Shown: positions 24,967 to 32,925 of the stretch, piece by piece
How the letters are laid out: each line of letters starts with the position of its first letter
How positions within the stretch are numbered: the first letter of the stretch is position 1
Origin: Roseobacter weihaiensis
GTDB taxonomy: Bacteria; Pseudomonadota; Alphaproteobacteria; Rhodobacterales; Rhodobacteraceae
Direction of reading: 5' to 3'
DNA: 64,000 nucleotides
Assembly (NCBI RefSeq): GCF_020622345.1
Contig: NZ_JACNMO010000022.1
Span: 30,448-94,447 of the forward strand
Made by a program: the position numbers and the translations under genes
The notes under the pieces: generated by a model
What the model was told of the DNA's origin: nothing
What the model saw: only the letters and a program-made list of their open reading frames with translations
The model's database searches: none

Positions 24967-26313
24967 GTGGGGATCACCAATGATCGGGGCCGCTACTACT
25001 TCGTGATGCGTGTCCCGAAAAGGTTCAAGGGTATTGTTTGCGGCAAGGATGGTAAGCCCGTCAGTCAGGTCCGGCAGGCGCTCCACACGGACAGTAGAGA
25101 CGAAGCCAACGCCAAGGCAAAACAGGTTGAGGCGGCTTTTCTGGCGCAATGGGAGGCGCTTGCCGCGGGCGACGGCGAGGCGGCACACAAGCACTATACG
25201 AACGCGCGCAAGATCGCCTCTGCCCACGGATTCACATATCGGCAGATCGATGATCTCAATACCGGCGACTTGCAGGAATTGCTTAAGCGGCTTCTGTCGC
25301 TTCGCGAGGGCGAAAGCGTCAAGGCCCCCGAGGTCCGGTCCGCCATTATGGGCGCTGTCCCGGCCGTCACCCCGAACCTGATGGAAGTTTTCGAGGAATA
25401 CCGCGACCTGACGGCCGTGGATCGTCGCGAGAAATCCGAAGCCCAAGCGAAGCGATGGGAGCAACTGCGCCGCCATGCGGTCGAGGTTTTCAATAAGGTC
25501 ATCTTTGACGACCCGCGGTTTTCCGAGGACCCGCTACCCGTCGGCTCGATCACCCGCGCCCATGCGCTTGCCTATCGCGAGCATTGGTCTAAGCGGGTCG
25601 CGTCTGGCGAGGTCACGGCAGGGGCTGCAAACAAGCATATAGGGATGCTGGCTACGATTATCGACACTTGGTCGAAGCTGACCGACGTTCCCCTGCCGAA
25701 CCCGTTCAGGGGGTTGCGACTCGCGCCCGGGAAAGAGGGCCGCATCCCGCCTTTCTCGCCCGAATGGATCACCGAAAAATTGCTCGCCAAGGGCGCTTTC
25801 GAGTCGCTCAACGATGAGGCGACCGACGTTTTCCTGATGATGATCAACACCGGACTTCGGCCTTCCGAAATCACCGACGCGCCCCTGTCCGATTTTGAAG
25901 TCGATGCCCCTATTCCTTTTTTCCGGGTGGCCCCGCACGGCCGCGAATTGAAGGTCTCTCACACCGAACGGGAAATCCCCCTGCTTGGCGTCTCTCTCGC
26001 CGCCGCAAAACGGATCGCCGCCCGTGGTGGTATCAAGAGGTACGCCCACAAGGCGAACGGCTGGTCGGCGGCCGTCACGAAACACCTTCGGGTTCACGGC
26101 CTGCGCGAAACCGAAAAGCACTCTCCCTACAGCCTGCGGCATTCTATGGAGGATGCTTTGCAGCGGGTCGGGGCCGACGATCGTATCCGGGCCGACATTC
26201 TGGGCCACAAATACGCCCGACCAAAGTATGGCGACGGCGGCGCTCTGCCTGCCCGATTGGGGGTCTTGGAGAAGGTCGCCTATCCGGCCCGCGCCGAGGA
26301 TTGCGTGAGTTGA
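24967..26313 (+). CDS. int: Phage tyrosine integrase
   Basis: 448 residues, GTG start. Catalyses integration and excision between attP and the tRNA-Leu 3' end. The N-terminal part (RGRYYFVMRVPKRFKG) resembles the DUF6538 arm-binding domain of such integrases; a helical core-binding domain covers about 150-255. The catalytic domain shows Arg298 (NTGLRPSEI), Arg391 in YSLRHS with His392, His414 in LGHKYARPKYGDG and the likely nucleophile Tyr421. The gene is 3.4 kb from attL rather than adjacent to it. The next gene starts within the stop codon (TTGA). Confidence 0.93.
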   Translation: MGITNDRGRYYFVMRVPKRFKGIVCGKDGKPVSQVRQALHTDSRDEANAKAKQVEAAFLAQWEALAAGDGEAAHKHYTNARKIASAHGFTYRQIDDLNTGDLQELLKRLLSLREGESVKAPEVRSAIMGAVPAVTPNLMEVFEEYRDLTAVDRREKSEAQAKRWEQLRRHAVEVFNKVIFDDPRFSEDPLPVGSITRAHALAYREHWSKRVASGEVTAGAANKHIGMLATIIDTWSKLTDVPLPNPFRGLRLAPGKEGRIPPFSPEWITEKLLAKGAFESLNDEATDVFLMMINTGLRPSEITDAPLSDFEVDAPIPFFRVAPHGRELKVSHTEREIPLLGVSLAAAKRIAARGGIKRYAHKANGWSAAVTKHLRVHGLRETEKHSPYSLRHSMEDALQRVGADDRIRADILGHKYARPKYGDGGALPARLGVLEKVAYPARAEDCVS

Positions 26314-26672
26314 TCCCCGCGCTGTTGGTTGCGACATTCCTTGCCGCGCCGGACCCGATTGTGGTTGTGGATGGAGACACGATCAAGACCCGTGAACACG
26401 GCCGAATGCGGATCGAGGGGATTGACGCGCCCGAAATGCGTCACCGGGCGGACTGCCTGCCCGAATTGCTTTTGGCTGAAAAATCTAAGGCGAGACTTGA
26501 GTCGCTCTTGTCGGGCGGTGTTGTGGTCGAGTTCACCGGCCGCCGCGATGGATGGAACCGCCCGCTTGTCCGTCTGCGCTTGCCGGACGGCCGACTTGCG
26601 GGTCAGGTTTTGATTTCTGAGGGGCTGGCGATAACCTGGTCGGGGTCTCCCGGCGAGTGGTGCGACTCTTAG
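26310..26672 (+). CDS. Secreted thermonuclease-like (SNase) protein
   Basis: 120 residues. Short hydrophobic leader (LIPALLVATFLAAPDP) then the staphylococcal nuclease OB-fold: VVDGDTIKT, MRIEGIDAPEMRHR with the first catalytic Arg/Asp cluster, and FTGRRDGWNRPLVRLRL. It is shorter than typical SNases (about 150-170), ending soon after LISEGLA. A TTG start within the integrase TGA (TTGA) is favoured because GAGG lies 10 bp upstream; a second TTG nine bases earlier is too close to that site. Probably exported; could degrade host or competing DNA, or be a lysogenic-conversion factor. Confidence 0.75.
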   Translation: MIPALLVATFLAAPDPIVVVDGDTIKTREHGRMRIEGIDAPEMRHRADCLPELLLAEKSKARLESLLSGGVVVEFTGRRDGWNRPLVRLRLPDGRLAGQVLISEGLAITWSGSPGEWCDS

Positions 26673-26845
26673 CCTGCCTTGCGGGCAAGGGTGCGCGCCC
26701 GCTCGACTGCTGATCTGGCCGCGTCCCGGTTCTTAAGTTCGGCCTCTATGCGCAGAAACGTCGGCAGGTAGATATCCCCATCGAGGTCAACGAGAATAGC
26801 GGCGACGCGCAGTGCCTCTTGAAGGTCTTGGGATTTAACCGACAC
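26669..26845 (-). CDS. Small hypothetical protein, partner of the Fis-like gene
   Basis: 58 residues from a GTG at 26845. Helical and basic, ending in EAELKNRDAARSAVERARTLARKAG, so coiled-coil or DNA-contact potential. It overlaps the 3' end of the Fis-like gene by 11 bp, forming a two-gene minus-strand unit, the only leftward genes in the prophage. Position suggests a regulatory role, but no motif proves it. Confidence 0.5.
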   Translation of the reverse strand: MSVKSQDLQEALRVAAILVDLDGDIYLPTFLRIEAELKNRDAARSAVERARTLARKAG

Positions 26846-27071
26846 TGAACACCGCCCGGATCGAGTAGAGGGAAAGTTTCTTGCGGAAGGTATCGGGGGC
26901 CAGTCCGGCGAGATCGGCCGCCTTGCGCTTATTGCCGCCCGCTTCCGTCAGGACATGGCCGAGATAACGCGCCTCGACGTCTTTTATGACATCGGCGAGA
27001 GTACGGCCCGCCATGTCGATCTGCATTGCGTGAGCCTCAACTGTAGGTTGGGCGCTATCGTTGTCAGTCAT
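26835..27071 (-). CDS. Fis-type helix-turn-helix DNA-binding protein (candidate phage regulator)
   Basis: 78 residues from the ATG at 27071, which has GAGG 8 bp upstream; the longer frame to 27164 lacks such a site. The C-terminal half is a clear HTH_8/Fis element (EARYLGHVLTEAGGNKRKAADLAGL, then PDTFRKKLSLYSI, given in two parts). Such domains bend DNA or activate transcription, and Fis itself helps phage integrase and excisionase. No CI/Cro-like repressor is evident anywhere in the prophage, so this gene and its small partner are the best candidates for lysogeny control. It is divergent from the methyltransferase gene across a 296-bp control region. Confidence 0.72.
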   Translation of the reverse strand: MTDNDSAQPTVEAHAMQIDMAGRTLADVIKDVEARYLGHVLTEAGGNKRKAADLAGLAPDTFRKKLSLYSIRAVFSVG

Positions 27072-27143
27072 AGACTGCACCTCGCTATTATTGGGTAGTC
27101 GCAAATCACTAGGGAATTTCCTACACTCTACTATGGCGAGAAA

Positions 27144-27154
27144 ATCCCGCAACA
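27144..27154 (+). repeat. ATCCCGCAACA single copy, upstream of Fis-like gene
   Basis: Exact 11-bp copy 73 bp before the Fis-like start, followed at once by TATAAT (27155-27160). Confidence 0.75.
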
Positions 27155-27281
27155 TATAATTCATCTAACCTTGGGGAAAACTACTCGGCAAAGCGGAAAA
27201 ATTAGGCTATTCCGGGCAAATTGGACCGATCAGGTGAAATTTTTCCGTTATACAAGCGTATATAGCCGGTAAGTTGGAAAA

Positions 27282-27300
27282 ATACCTGCAAATCAGGTAT
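27282..27300. promoter_or_regulatory. Perfect inverted repeat, candidate operator
   Basis: ATACCTG, 5-bp spacer, CAGGTAT: a 19-bp site typical of a dimeric HTH repressor operator. It sits just upstream of the putative -35 box (TTGAAA, 27304) of the rightward promoter. Confidence 0.6.
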
Positions 27301-27314
27301 GGTTTGAAACTGTA

Positions 27315-27325
27315 ATCCCGCAACA
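27315..27325 (+). repeat. ATCCCGCAACA single copy in the rightward promoter spacer
   Basis: Exact 11-bp copy between TTGAAA and TAATAG, 43 bp before the methyltransferase ATG. A protein bound here would block or shape polymerase binding. Confidence 0.75.
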
Positions 27326-27367
27326 TAATAGTCCAGAAGGGAAGGCATCCGATTAGAGGTGCTTTCC

Positions 27368-28918
27368 ATGTCCGACCATGATGCAGATCAACCCCAAGGC
27401 GAAAACGTCACTCTATCAGAAGGCGATTGCCTCGCCGTTCTCGCTGAGCTTCCCGAAAACTCATTCGACGCGATCGTAACCGATCCCCCGTATCACCTCG
27501 CGTCTATCGTGAAGCGCTTCGGCGGGCCGAATGCGGCCGCGGCGAAAGAGGGCACCGACGGCCTCTTTCAGCGATCCTCTAAGGGCTTCATGGGTAAGGA
27601 ATGGGACGGCGGCGACATTGCCTTCCGTCCCGAGACGTGGGCCGCCTTGCTGCGGGTTGCCAAGCCCGGCGCACATCTGGTCGCCTTCAATCACTCCCGC
27701 ACATTCCACCACATGGCGACCGCGATCGAGGCGGCCGGTTGGGAAATCCGCGACTCGATCTTTGATCTTTACGACACCGCCGACGCTTGGGCCGACTTCC
27801 TCGATACCCTCACTGCCGATCAGTCCAAAGGCTTGCACCGCGCGCTTGCCGGGGCCGACGGCCCGTTGATGGGCTGGCTTTACGGGACCGGCTTTCCAAA
27901 ATCTCACGACGTTGCGGCCGGGATCGACATGCTGCGCGACGATCACGCCGAAATCATCAAGGTCACTGCATGGATCGCCGAGGCTCGCGATCGTGCCGGT
28001 CTGACGAACGCCAAGATTGACGAGGTGTTCGGGACGAATGGCATGGCTGGTCACTGGACGACAAGAGGTGCGCAGGCCGCTATTCCGAAGCCCGACCAAT
28101 GGAACCGGCTCAACAGTCTTTTTGCAATGTCGGTCCCCGCCGAAATCGAGGACCTGGTCGATCGCCTGAATGACCGCAAAGGAAAGCCCGGCGAGGCATG
28201 GGGTCAGCGCGAGGTCGTCGGCGAGGAAACATATTCCCGGACTGATAACGGATCGTGGGCCGAGCATGTCGAAAGCGGCATGTTCAAGGGCGGCGAGCGC
28301 ACCCGAAAGATCACCCGCGCAACCGCGGCGGCTTCGCAATGGGAGGGGTGGGGGACCTGCCTTAAGCCCGCGATTGAGCCGATCGTCCTCGCCCGCAAAC
28401 CCCTTGCCGCCGGGTCTGTCGCCCGCCAGACGATTGCGACCGGGACCGGCGGCCTCAACATCGACGCCGCTCGCCTGCCGGACGGTAATCGCTGGCCTGC
28501 GAACGTGACGCATGACGGTTCGACCGAAGTTTTGAAGCGGTTCCCCTTTGATGAAACCGGCTCTTTCGGTCGGTTTTTCTATTCATCCAAGGCCAGCAAA
28601 GCCGACCGCGCCGGGGCAAAGCACCCGACGGTCAAGCCTCAAAGCCTGATGCGCTGGCTTGTTCGTATGACGACGGCCCGCGGCGGTCTTGTCCTCGACC
28701 CGTTCGGCGGGTCCGGCTCGACCGCTTGGGCGGCCGCAACTGAGGGTCGCCGCTGTCACCTGATCGAGCGCGACGCCGAATACGCCGCTCATATCCGGTC
28801 CCGCCTTCCTGAATTTGACCCGACCCGAATTGCCGAGGCCGCCGCCGCCCGGGCCAAGTCGGCCGCTGAAAGCGCAACCGACGATCAACCCTCTCTGTTT
28901 GGAGAAATCACAAAATGA
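27368..28918 (+). CDS. Phage site-specific adenine-type DNA methyltransferase (beta class)
   Basis: 516 residues. The catalytic motif IV DPPYHL comes first (about residue 37) and the SAM-binding motif I DPFGGSGSTAWAA near the C-terminus (about 450), the beta-class order of N6-adenine/N4-cytosine enzymes. The AdoMet region is preceded by KHPTVKPQSLM. A large central insert (about 160-300, with IAEARDRAGLTNAKIDEVFG) resembles a helix-turn-helix target-recognition part seen in related phage enzymes. ATG 27368 has GAGG 8 bp upstream. No restriction partner is next to it, so it probably protects phage DNA or regulates expression. First gene of the rightward operon. Confidence 0.88.
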   Translation: MSDHDADQPQGENVTLSEGDCLAVLAELPENSFDAIVTDPPYHLASIVKRFGGPNAAAAKEGTDGLFQRSSKGFMGKEWDGGDIAFRPETWAALLRVAKPGAHLVAFNHSRTFHHMATAIEAAGWEIRDSIFDLYDTADAWADFLDTLTADQSKGLHRALAGADGPLMGWLYGTGFPKSHDVAAGIDMLRDDHAEIIKVTAWIAEARDRAGLTNAKIDEVFGTNGMAGHWTTRGAQAAIPKPDQWNRLNSLFAMSVPAEIEDLVDRLNDRKGKPGEAWGQREVVGEETYSRTDNGSWAEHVESGMFKGGERTRKITRATAAASQWEGWGTCLKPAIEPIVLARKPLAAGSVARQTIATGTGGLNIDAARLPDGNRWPANVTHDGSTEVLKRFPFDETGSFGRFFYSSKASKADRAGAKHPTVKPQSLMRWLVRMTTARGGLVLDPFGGSGSTAWAAATEGRRCHLIERDAEYAAHIRSRLPEFDPTRIAEAAAARAKSAAESATDDQPSLFGEITK

Positions 28919-29208
28919 ACACCGCATTGCGCATAAACCCGACCCGCGCCGAGGAATTGACCTCTTTTGCCAACCCCAAGCTGCTGCACTTTCTGGCGGC
29001 CGCCGCCCGGGCCGAGGCCGAGCGCCGCCCGCTGGCCCGTGTCGCCGGTCTGGATGGTGCAAACCTGATGCTTTTCCGCGCGACCGCGATCGAGCGCGGG
29101 TTTCTGGATCACGGAACCGACCGGCTGACCCGTGCGGGGTGCGTGTGGGCCGCCGGTCAGTTTGCCCCCTTTGCCGCCCTTCTGACCAGAACCACGCGGG
29201 AGTCCTGA
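28915..29208 (+). CDS. Hypothetical phage protein
   Basis: 97 residues, helical, basic, with GGAG 9 bp before an ATG that overlaps the methyltransferase stop (ATGA). Contains LLHFLAAAARAEAERRPLARVAG and an R-rich C-terminus. Function unknown; tightly coupled to the methyltransferase. Confidence 0.65.
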   Translation: MNTALRINPTRAEELTSFANPKLLHFLAAAARAEAERRPLARVAGLDGANLMLFRATAIERGFLDHGTDRLTRAGCVWAAGQFAPFAALLTRTTRES

Positions 29209-29212
29209 TCCT

Positions 29213-29482
29213 ATGTCGTCGCCCTATCCACGCCGCCCCCGCCTGCTGATCGCGGCCGCCTCGATTGTCGTTTCCAATGGGGGCGCAAAGGTCAGGCCGC
29301 TGGCTGTCGCTCTTGCAGATGAGGCCGCACTGGAATCGGCCCGGCACAATCCCGGCCCGGGCGAGATTTTCCACACTTGGGCGGCCCACGTCCAAGCGGT
29401 CGCTGACCTGATCGCCTCGATCAATGCGGACGAAACCGCCCGCAATCTCTTGCCCCGTTCCTCTCTCACCGTCGTTAAGTAA
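29213..29482 (+). CDS. Hypothetical phage protein
   Basis: 89 residues. Basic proline-rich start (MSSPYPRRPRLLIAAAS), then a helical body (AHVQAVADLIASINADETARN). Not recognised. It starts 5 bp after the previous stop and is followed 11 bp later by the DUF6456-like gene. Confidence 0.6.
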   Translation: MSSPYPRRPRLLIAAASIVVSNGGAKVRPLAVALADEAALESARHNPGPGEIFHTWAAHVQAVADLIASINADETARNLLPRSSLTVVK

Positions 29483-29493
29483 GGACCCCCGCC

Positions 29494-30378
29494 ATGCCTG
29501 CGATTACACCTGATCACGCCGCCGCATATCTTCGCCACACCGTAGGGACTGAGCCGATCCGCGAGATCGCACGCGCCGACGGGGTTCACGCTTCTACCGT
29601 CCTGCGCCGCATCCGCTCAATTGAAGATGCGCGGGACTGCCCGATCTGGTCTCAGATTTGGGACGACATTTCCCGCGAGTATGCCGCCCCCAAGACCGAC
29701 GCCCCGCGCGGCTTCGACCTTGCGTCGCTGCTCTGCTACCTCGGCACGTCTGTTTGCGAAGTTTCGGCCGCGCTCGCGACCGCCTCTATCGGCCGCAAGT
29801 CTACGGTCTCGATTCTGGTCGGGGTCGAGACATCCCGATCCCCTGTCCTGCAAAATGGCGACCAGGTCGCGACGATCTCCCGCGCGGCCGCCCTTGGTCT
29901 TGTCCTGTCCGGCGCGGCACGCTGCAAGCCGGGACAAGGGACCGTCCGGGTCGCCCGACTGGAATTGACCGGCGTCGTCCCGGACGTTCTCGCCGGGATC
30001 GAGACGCCCCCGGCTGTCAAGCCTGCGGCACGCCGGATCGCAGCCGAAAGCCGCAAGAGGTACGGCCCGACATACGGCTCGACGCTGGTCGCTCAAATGG
30101 AACGGTCAGGCAGCATGTCCGCCGCAAAGTTTGACGCCGAGCATATCGCGCTTGTCTGGTCGATGATCGAGACCGCGCAAACCGATCCCGCGCGTTTTCT
30201 GGACGCAATCGCCGACCTCAATATCGGCGAGACACTTCCCCCGATCTTCAAGGCTTTGATTGTGGACGGCTTGGGGTTCGAGGCGACCGAAAAGTCCCTC
30301 GGCTGGCCCGCCCGGTCCTGCAAAATGATCTTTCTGATCGCGCTCGATCTGGCCCGCGACCGCGGCTATGCGGCCTGA
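29494..30378 (+). CDS. DUF6456-like helix-turn-helix regulator
   Basis: 294 residues. The N-terminus (AAAYLRHTVGTEPIREIARADG followed by VHASTVLRRIRSIEDARD) is a helix-turn-helix that strongly resembles the start of the DUF6456 proteins conserved in Rhodobacterales chromosomes. A middle beta-rich winged part (VLQNGDQVATISRAAALGLVLSG) also fits, and the C-terminus (about 175-290) has another helical segment with RKRYGPTYGSTL. The match is from memory of that family. A phage copy could bind sites for the host regulator or control phage replication; it lies in the replication operon. Confidence 0.6.
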   Translation: MPAITPDHAAAYLRHTVGTEPIREIARADGVHASTVLRRIRSIEDARDCPIWSQIWDDISREYAAPKTDAPRGFDLASLLCYLGTSVCEVSAALATASIGRKSTVSILVGVETSRSPVLQNGDQVATISRAAALGLVLSGAARCKPGQGTVRVARLELTGVVPDVLAGIETPPAVKPAARRIAAESRKRYGPTYGSTLVAQMERSGSMSAAKFDAEHIALVWSMIETAQTDPARFLDAIADLNIGETLPPIFKALIVDGLGFEATEKSLGWPARSCKMIFLIALDLARDRGYAA

Positions 30379-30381
30379 CCC

Positions 30382-30729
30382 ATGGCAAAGGTCGAACCCC
30401 TCGCGCCGCGCCCCTTTCCCTGCATGGTCTGCGGCGTAGAGCCTGCCCCTTATGGTCTCGGCTGGCCGGGCTTCAAGGATGCGCGCCCGGCGGCGATCCG
30501 CAACGCGGGAACCTTCCGGCACTGCGGATCGGTCGAGTGCAACGCTCAAGGCATCGCCCGGATGCAAACGGCCGCCCGCACCCCGTTCCCATGGTCCTCG
30601 ACGCTCTACCCGAAAAAGGTCCGCGACCGGGTCGCCGAGATCACCGGGGAACCCCCGCCCCGACCCCCCGCGCCCTCACCGCCGAAACCTCAACCCCCTG
30701 CAAACGACAAACAAGGACTCCTGTTATGA
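30382..30729 (+). CDS. Hypothetical phage protein with possible zinc site
   Basis: 115 residues. An N-terminal CMVCG pair and a later HCGSVECN pair could bind one zinc ion, with a compact basic domain between. The C-terminal 35 residues are proline-rich and probably disordered. No family recognised. It overlaps the next ATG by 4 bp (ATGA). Confidence 0.6.
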   Translation: MAKVEPLAPRPFPCMVCGVEPAPYGLGWPGFKDARPAAIRNAGTFRHCGSVECNAQGIARMQTAARTPFPWSSTLYPKKVRDRVAEITGEPPPRPPAPSPPKPQPPANDKQGLLL

Positions 30730-31583
30730 CCAAGAAAAAGCCCACGACCACACTCAAGAAACCCGCCCCGAGCCTTTCCGGGTCCGTCCATCCCGAAGGC
30801 GCACCCGTGCATGAAAACGGCAGCGTGAAGACGGACGCACCGGTCGATAATTCTGCCACGCCGGAAGCACCCGACGCGCCGGAAAAGTCTGACACCCCCG
30901 AATTTACCATGCCCGCCGACGCAAAGCTGTCTGTCGGCGATCTTGAAACAAACTGCCCGGACCCCGAGGCCCTGATTTCGCAAAACCTAGAAGACAAAGA
31001 GGCCCCGTTCATGGATGTTCCCGAGGGGTGGACCGAAAGCGCGGTCTGGACCGGCACCGGCTACCTTGACGTCCTCGATCCTGATCCTCTCGCGATCAAA
31101 CTCGCCGAGATCGCCCGCGGCCTCGCCCGTCAATACCGCTTCGGACCGGCTCTGTTGGACGACTACACGGTCGCCGAGCATTCCGTCGGCGCGTTCCGTA
31201 TCATGCGGGCGATCGGAATTGACGAGGGTTGGAGTGACGAAAATCGCCTGAATTTGGAGCGCGCCGCGCTTCTGCATGATGCGCCCGAGTATCTGATCGG
31301 CGACATGCTGTCCCCGATCAAACGCCAATGCCCGGCATACCGGGACATCGATGCGTTCATATCGCGCGCCGTTGAAGTCCGTTTCGGTCTGCCCGCCTTC
31401 ATTCTGGAATGCGACGAAGTCCGGCGCGTTGACCAGCTTGCGGCCGATACCGAGGCCCGGGTCTTTATGCCGGACATGCCCGCTTGGCCCGGCATGTCCG
31501 ACGGCCACCCGGACGGCATTTGCCGGACCACGAAACCGGCCGCCTACTTCCTGCGGGTCGCTGACAGTCTGGGGCTGCGCTGA
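30726..31583 (+). CDS. HD-domain nucleotide phosphohydrolase (YfbR-like)
   Basis: 285 residues. The first ~95 are low-complexity, rich in Lys, Pro, Thr and acidic residues. The HD domain follows: TVAEHSVGAFRIM (first metal His), LLHDAPEYLIGDMLSPIKR (the His-Asp pair) and a distal Asp in RRVDQLAADTEARVF. It opens with the phage-type lead-in GYLDVLDPDPLAIKLAEIA. Relatives are 5'-nucleotidases or dNTP hydrolases that alter nucleotide pools during phage growth. The long disordered tail is unusual. Coupled to neighbours by ATGA and 1-base overlaps; the DUF550 enzyme lies three genes downstream. Confidence 0.8.
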   Translation: MTKKKPTTTLKKPAPSLSGSVHPEGAPVHENGSVKTDAPVDNSATPEAPDAPEKSDTPEFTMPADAKLSVGDLETNCPDPEALISQNLEDKEAPFMDVPEGWTESAVWTGTGYLDVLDPDPLAIKLAEIARGLARQYRFGPALLDDYTVAEHSVGAFRIMRAIGIDEGWSDENRLNLERAALLHDAPEYLIGDMLSPIKRQCPAYRDIDAFISRAVEVRFGLPAFILECDEVRRVDQLAADTEARVFMPDMPAWPGMSDGHPDGICRTTKPAAYFLRVADSLGLR

Positions 31584-31759
31584 TGGGGTCTTTCGCCGCC
31601 TTCTTTATTGCAGCCCTCGGCGTCGTCGGGATCGTCGGGGCCTTCATTCTCGGCGGGATCATTGATGTGATCCTGAGCGCCTTCGGCGTCCCGAAATTCG
31701 TCTTTCCGATTGTCCTGTTGTGCCTCGGCGCATTGGCGATCTGGGGCGAGCGGCGCTGA
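31583..31759 (+). CDS. Small two-span membrane protein
   Basis: 58 residues beginning at 31583, where its ATG shares an A with the HD-gene TGA. Two hydrophobic helices (about 3-29 with AALGVVGIVGAFILGGIIDV, and 37-53 with FVFPIVLLCLGALAIW) are joined by a short loop, with a basic C-terminus (GERR). Its TGA shares an A with the primase ATG. Function unknown; the exact one-base overlaps on both sides argue that it is translated. Confidence 0.65.
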   Translation: MGSFAAFFIAALGVVGIVGAFILGGIIDVILSAFGVPKFVFPIVLLCLGALAIWGERR

Positions 31760-32925
31760 TGGCCCTCTCCGACGACGTCAAGAAAAAGGTCTCACTTGTG
31801 GCCGAGGCTGCGCGGGTTGTCACATGGGACACCCGCAAATCCTCGCCCAAGCGGGGCGATTACTGGTCGCCCTGTCCCTTTCACGGCGAGGCGACGCCCT
31901 CTTTCCATGTGACGGAAAAGCCCGGCACCCCCGGGCAGTTCTATTGCTTTGGCTGTTTCGCAAAAGGGTCTGTGATCGACTTCGTCATGGCGCTGGACGG
32001 CGTCTCTTTCGCCGAAGCGGTGAAGCGCCTCGCGGACAGCGGCGGCGTCGGCCGAGTTGTAGACCCGGTGCAGCAAAAGCGCGTCCGGGACGAAGCGGCC
32101 GCCCGTCAAGCGGAGGCCGAGGCCGAGGACGAAGCTAAGGCCGAGCGCCACCACGCGGCGGCGTTGCGGCTCTGGCATGACTGCGGTCCGAACCATATCG
32201 GTCCGGTTGCGGACTACCTGATAGGTCGCGGGATCGACATTGCCGCCCTCGGCGGCGTCCCTGCAACCTTGCGCTATCACCCGAATTTGCCCGCCCGATC
32301 AGAGTCAGGCGAGATCATCCATCGCGGCCCGGCAATGGTTGCCGCGATCGGTCGCGGCCGTCTGATCGGCGTTCACCGGACATGGATTGACGGCAACGCC
32401 CGCGCCCGCCTTCCCGATGGGACCAAAATCCCCAAAGCATCCCTTGGCCGCACCGGGTCGATCTATGGTCAGCCCGTTCGCCTGACACCCCCCGCCCCGG
32501 GCGGCGACATGATCGTCGGCGAGGGGATCGAAACCACACTGGCGGGGCTTGTCCGGTTTCGCCGGGATATGGGCGACAACGTCGCCGCCGAATGCGCGCT
32601 GAACCTCGGCGCACTGACCGGCCCGGCCGACCCGGACGCCCCGGCCGAGGGTATATCCGCCGCGACCGGCAAGGCCCTGCCGTCCCCGCGCCCCTTGATA
32701 GGCCCCGACCGCCCCGGCTGGCTTCCGGCCGAGCCGGTTCACTTCTGCATGATCCTCGCCGATCCCTCGACCAAATGCCCCGAGACTGCCCGCCTCAACG
32801 CCGAGCGCGCCCGCGCCAAAATCAACCCCCATTGCACCCATGCCGCGAGCCTCGCGATTCCCCTCGACCGTTGGGATCACGGCGACGACTTCGCCGACCT
32901 CGCCAAGAAAGGACTCCTTAAATGA
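31759..32925 (+). CDS. Phage primase with CHC2 zinc finger and TOPRIM domain
   Basis: 388 residues. The zinc finger has CPFHGEATPSFHV and FYCFGCFAKGSVIDFVM (C-x2-H...C-x2-C, about residues 38-76). A linker follows with a strongly charged coiled-coil-like stretch (EAEAEDEAKAERHHAAALR, about 115-135). The TOPRIM part has VGEGIETTLAGL (catalytic Glu), and a late ILADPS segment gives the D-x-D-like acidic region. It synthesises RNA primers for phage replication. It lacks its own helicase domain, which is supplied by the D5-type gene two genes downstream. Confidence 0.87.
   Translation: MALSDDVKKKVSLVAEAARVVTWDTRKSSPKRGDYWSPCPFHGEATPSFHVTEKPGTPGQFYCFGCFAKGSVIDFVMALDGVSFAEAVKRLADSGGVGRVVDPVQQKRVRDEAAARQAEAEAEDEAKAERHHAAALRLWHDCGPNHIGPVADYLIGRGIDIAALGGVPATLRYHPNLPARSESGEIIHRGPAMVAAIGRGRLIGVHRTWIDGNARARLPDGTKIPKASLGRTGSIYGQPVRLTPPAPGGDMIVGEGIETTLAGLVRFRRDMGDNVAAECALNLGALTGPADPDAPAEGISAATGKALPSPRPLIGPDRPGWLPAEPVHFCMILADPSTKCPETARLNAERARAKINPHCTHAASLAIPLDRWDHGDDFADLAKKGLLK

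Larger units (their letters stand above)
27072..27367. promoter_or_regulatory. Divergent prophage control region
   Basis: 296 bp, markedly A/T-richer than the flanks. It holds two ATCCCGCAACA copies, a perfect inverted repeat ATACCTG-CAAAT-CAGGTAT (27282-27300), a related half-site (CAGGTGAAAT near 27231) and TATA-containing stretches. For rightward transcription, TTGAAA (27304-27309) and TAATAG (27326-27331) are spaced 16 bp with the 27315 repeat in the spacer. This is the likely switch between the leftward Fis-like unit and the rightward replication operon. Confidence 0.6.

Noticed and set aside
26835..27071. Calling the Fis-like protein a proven lysogeny repressor
   Set aside because: Only its position suggests it; Fis-type HTH domains usually act as architectural or activator proteins.
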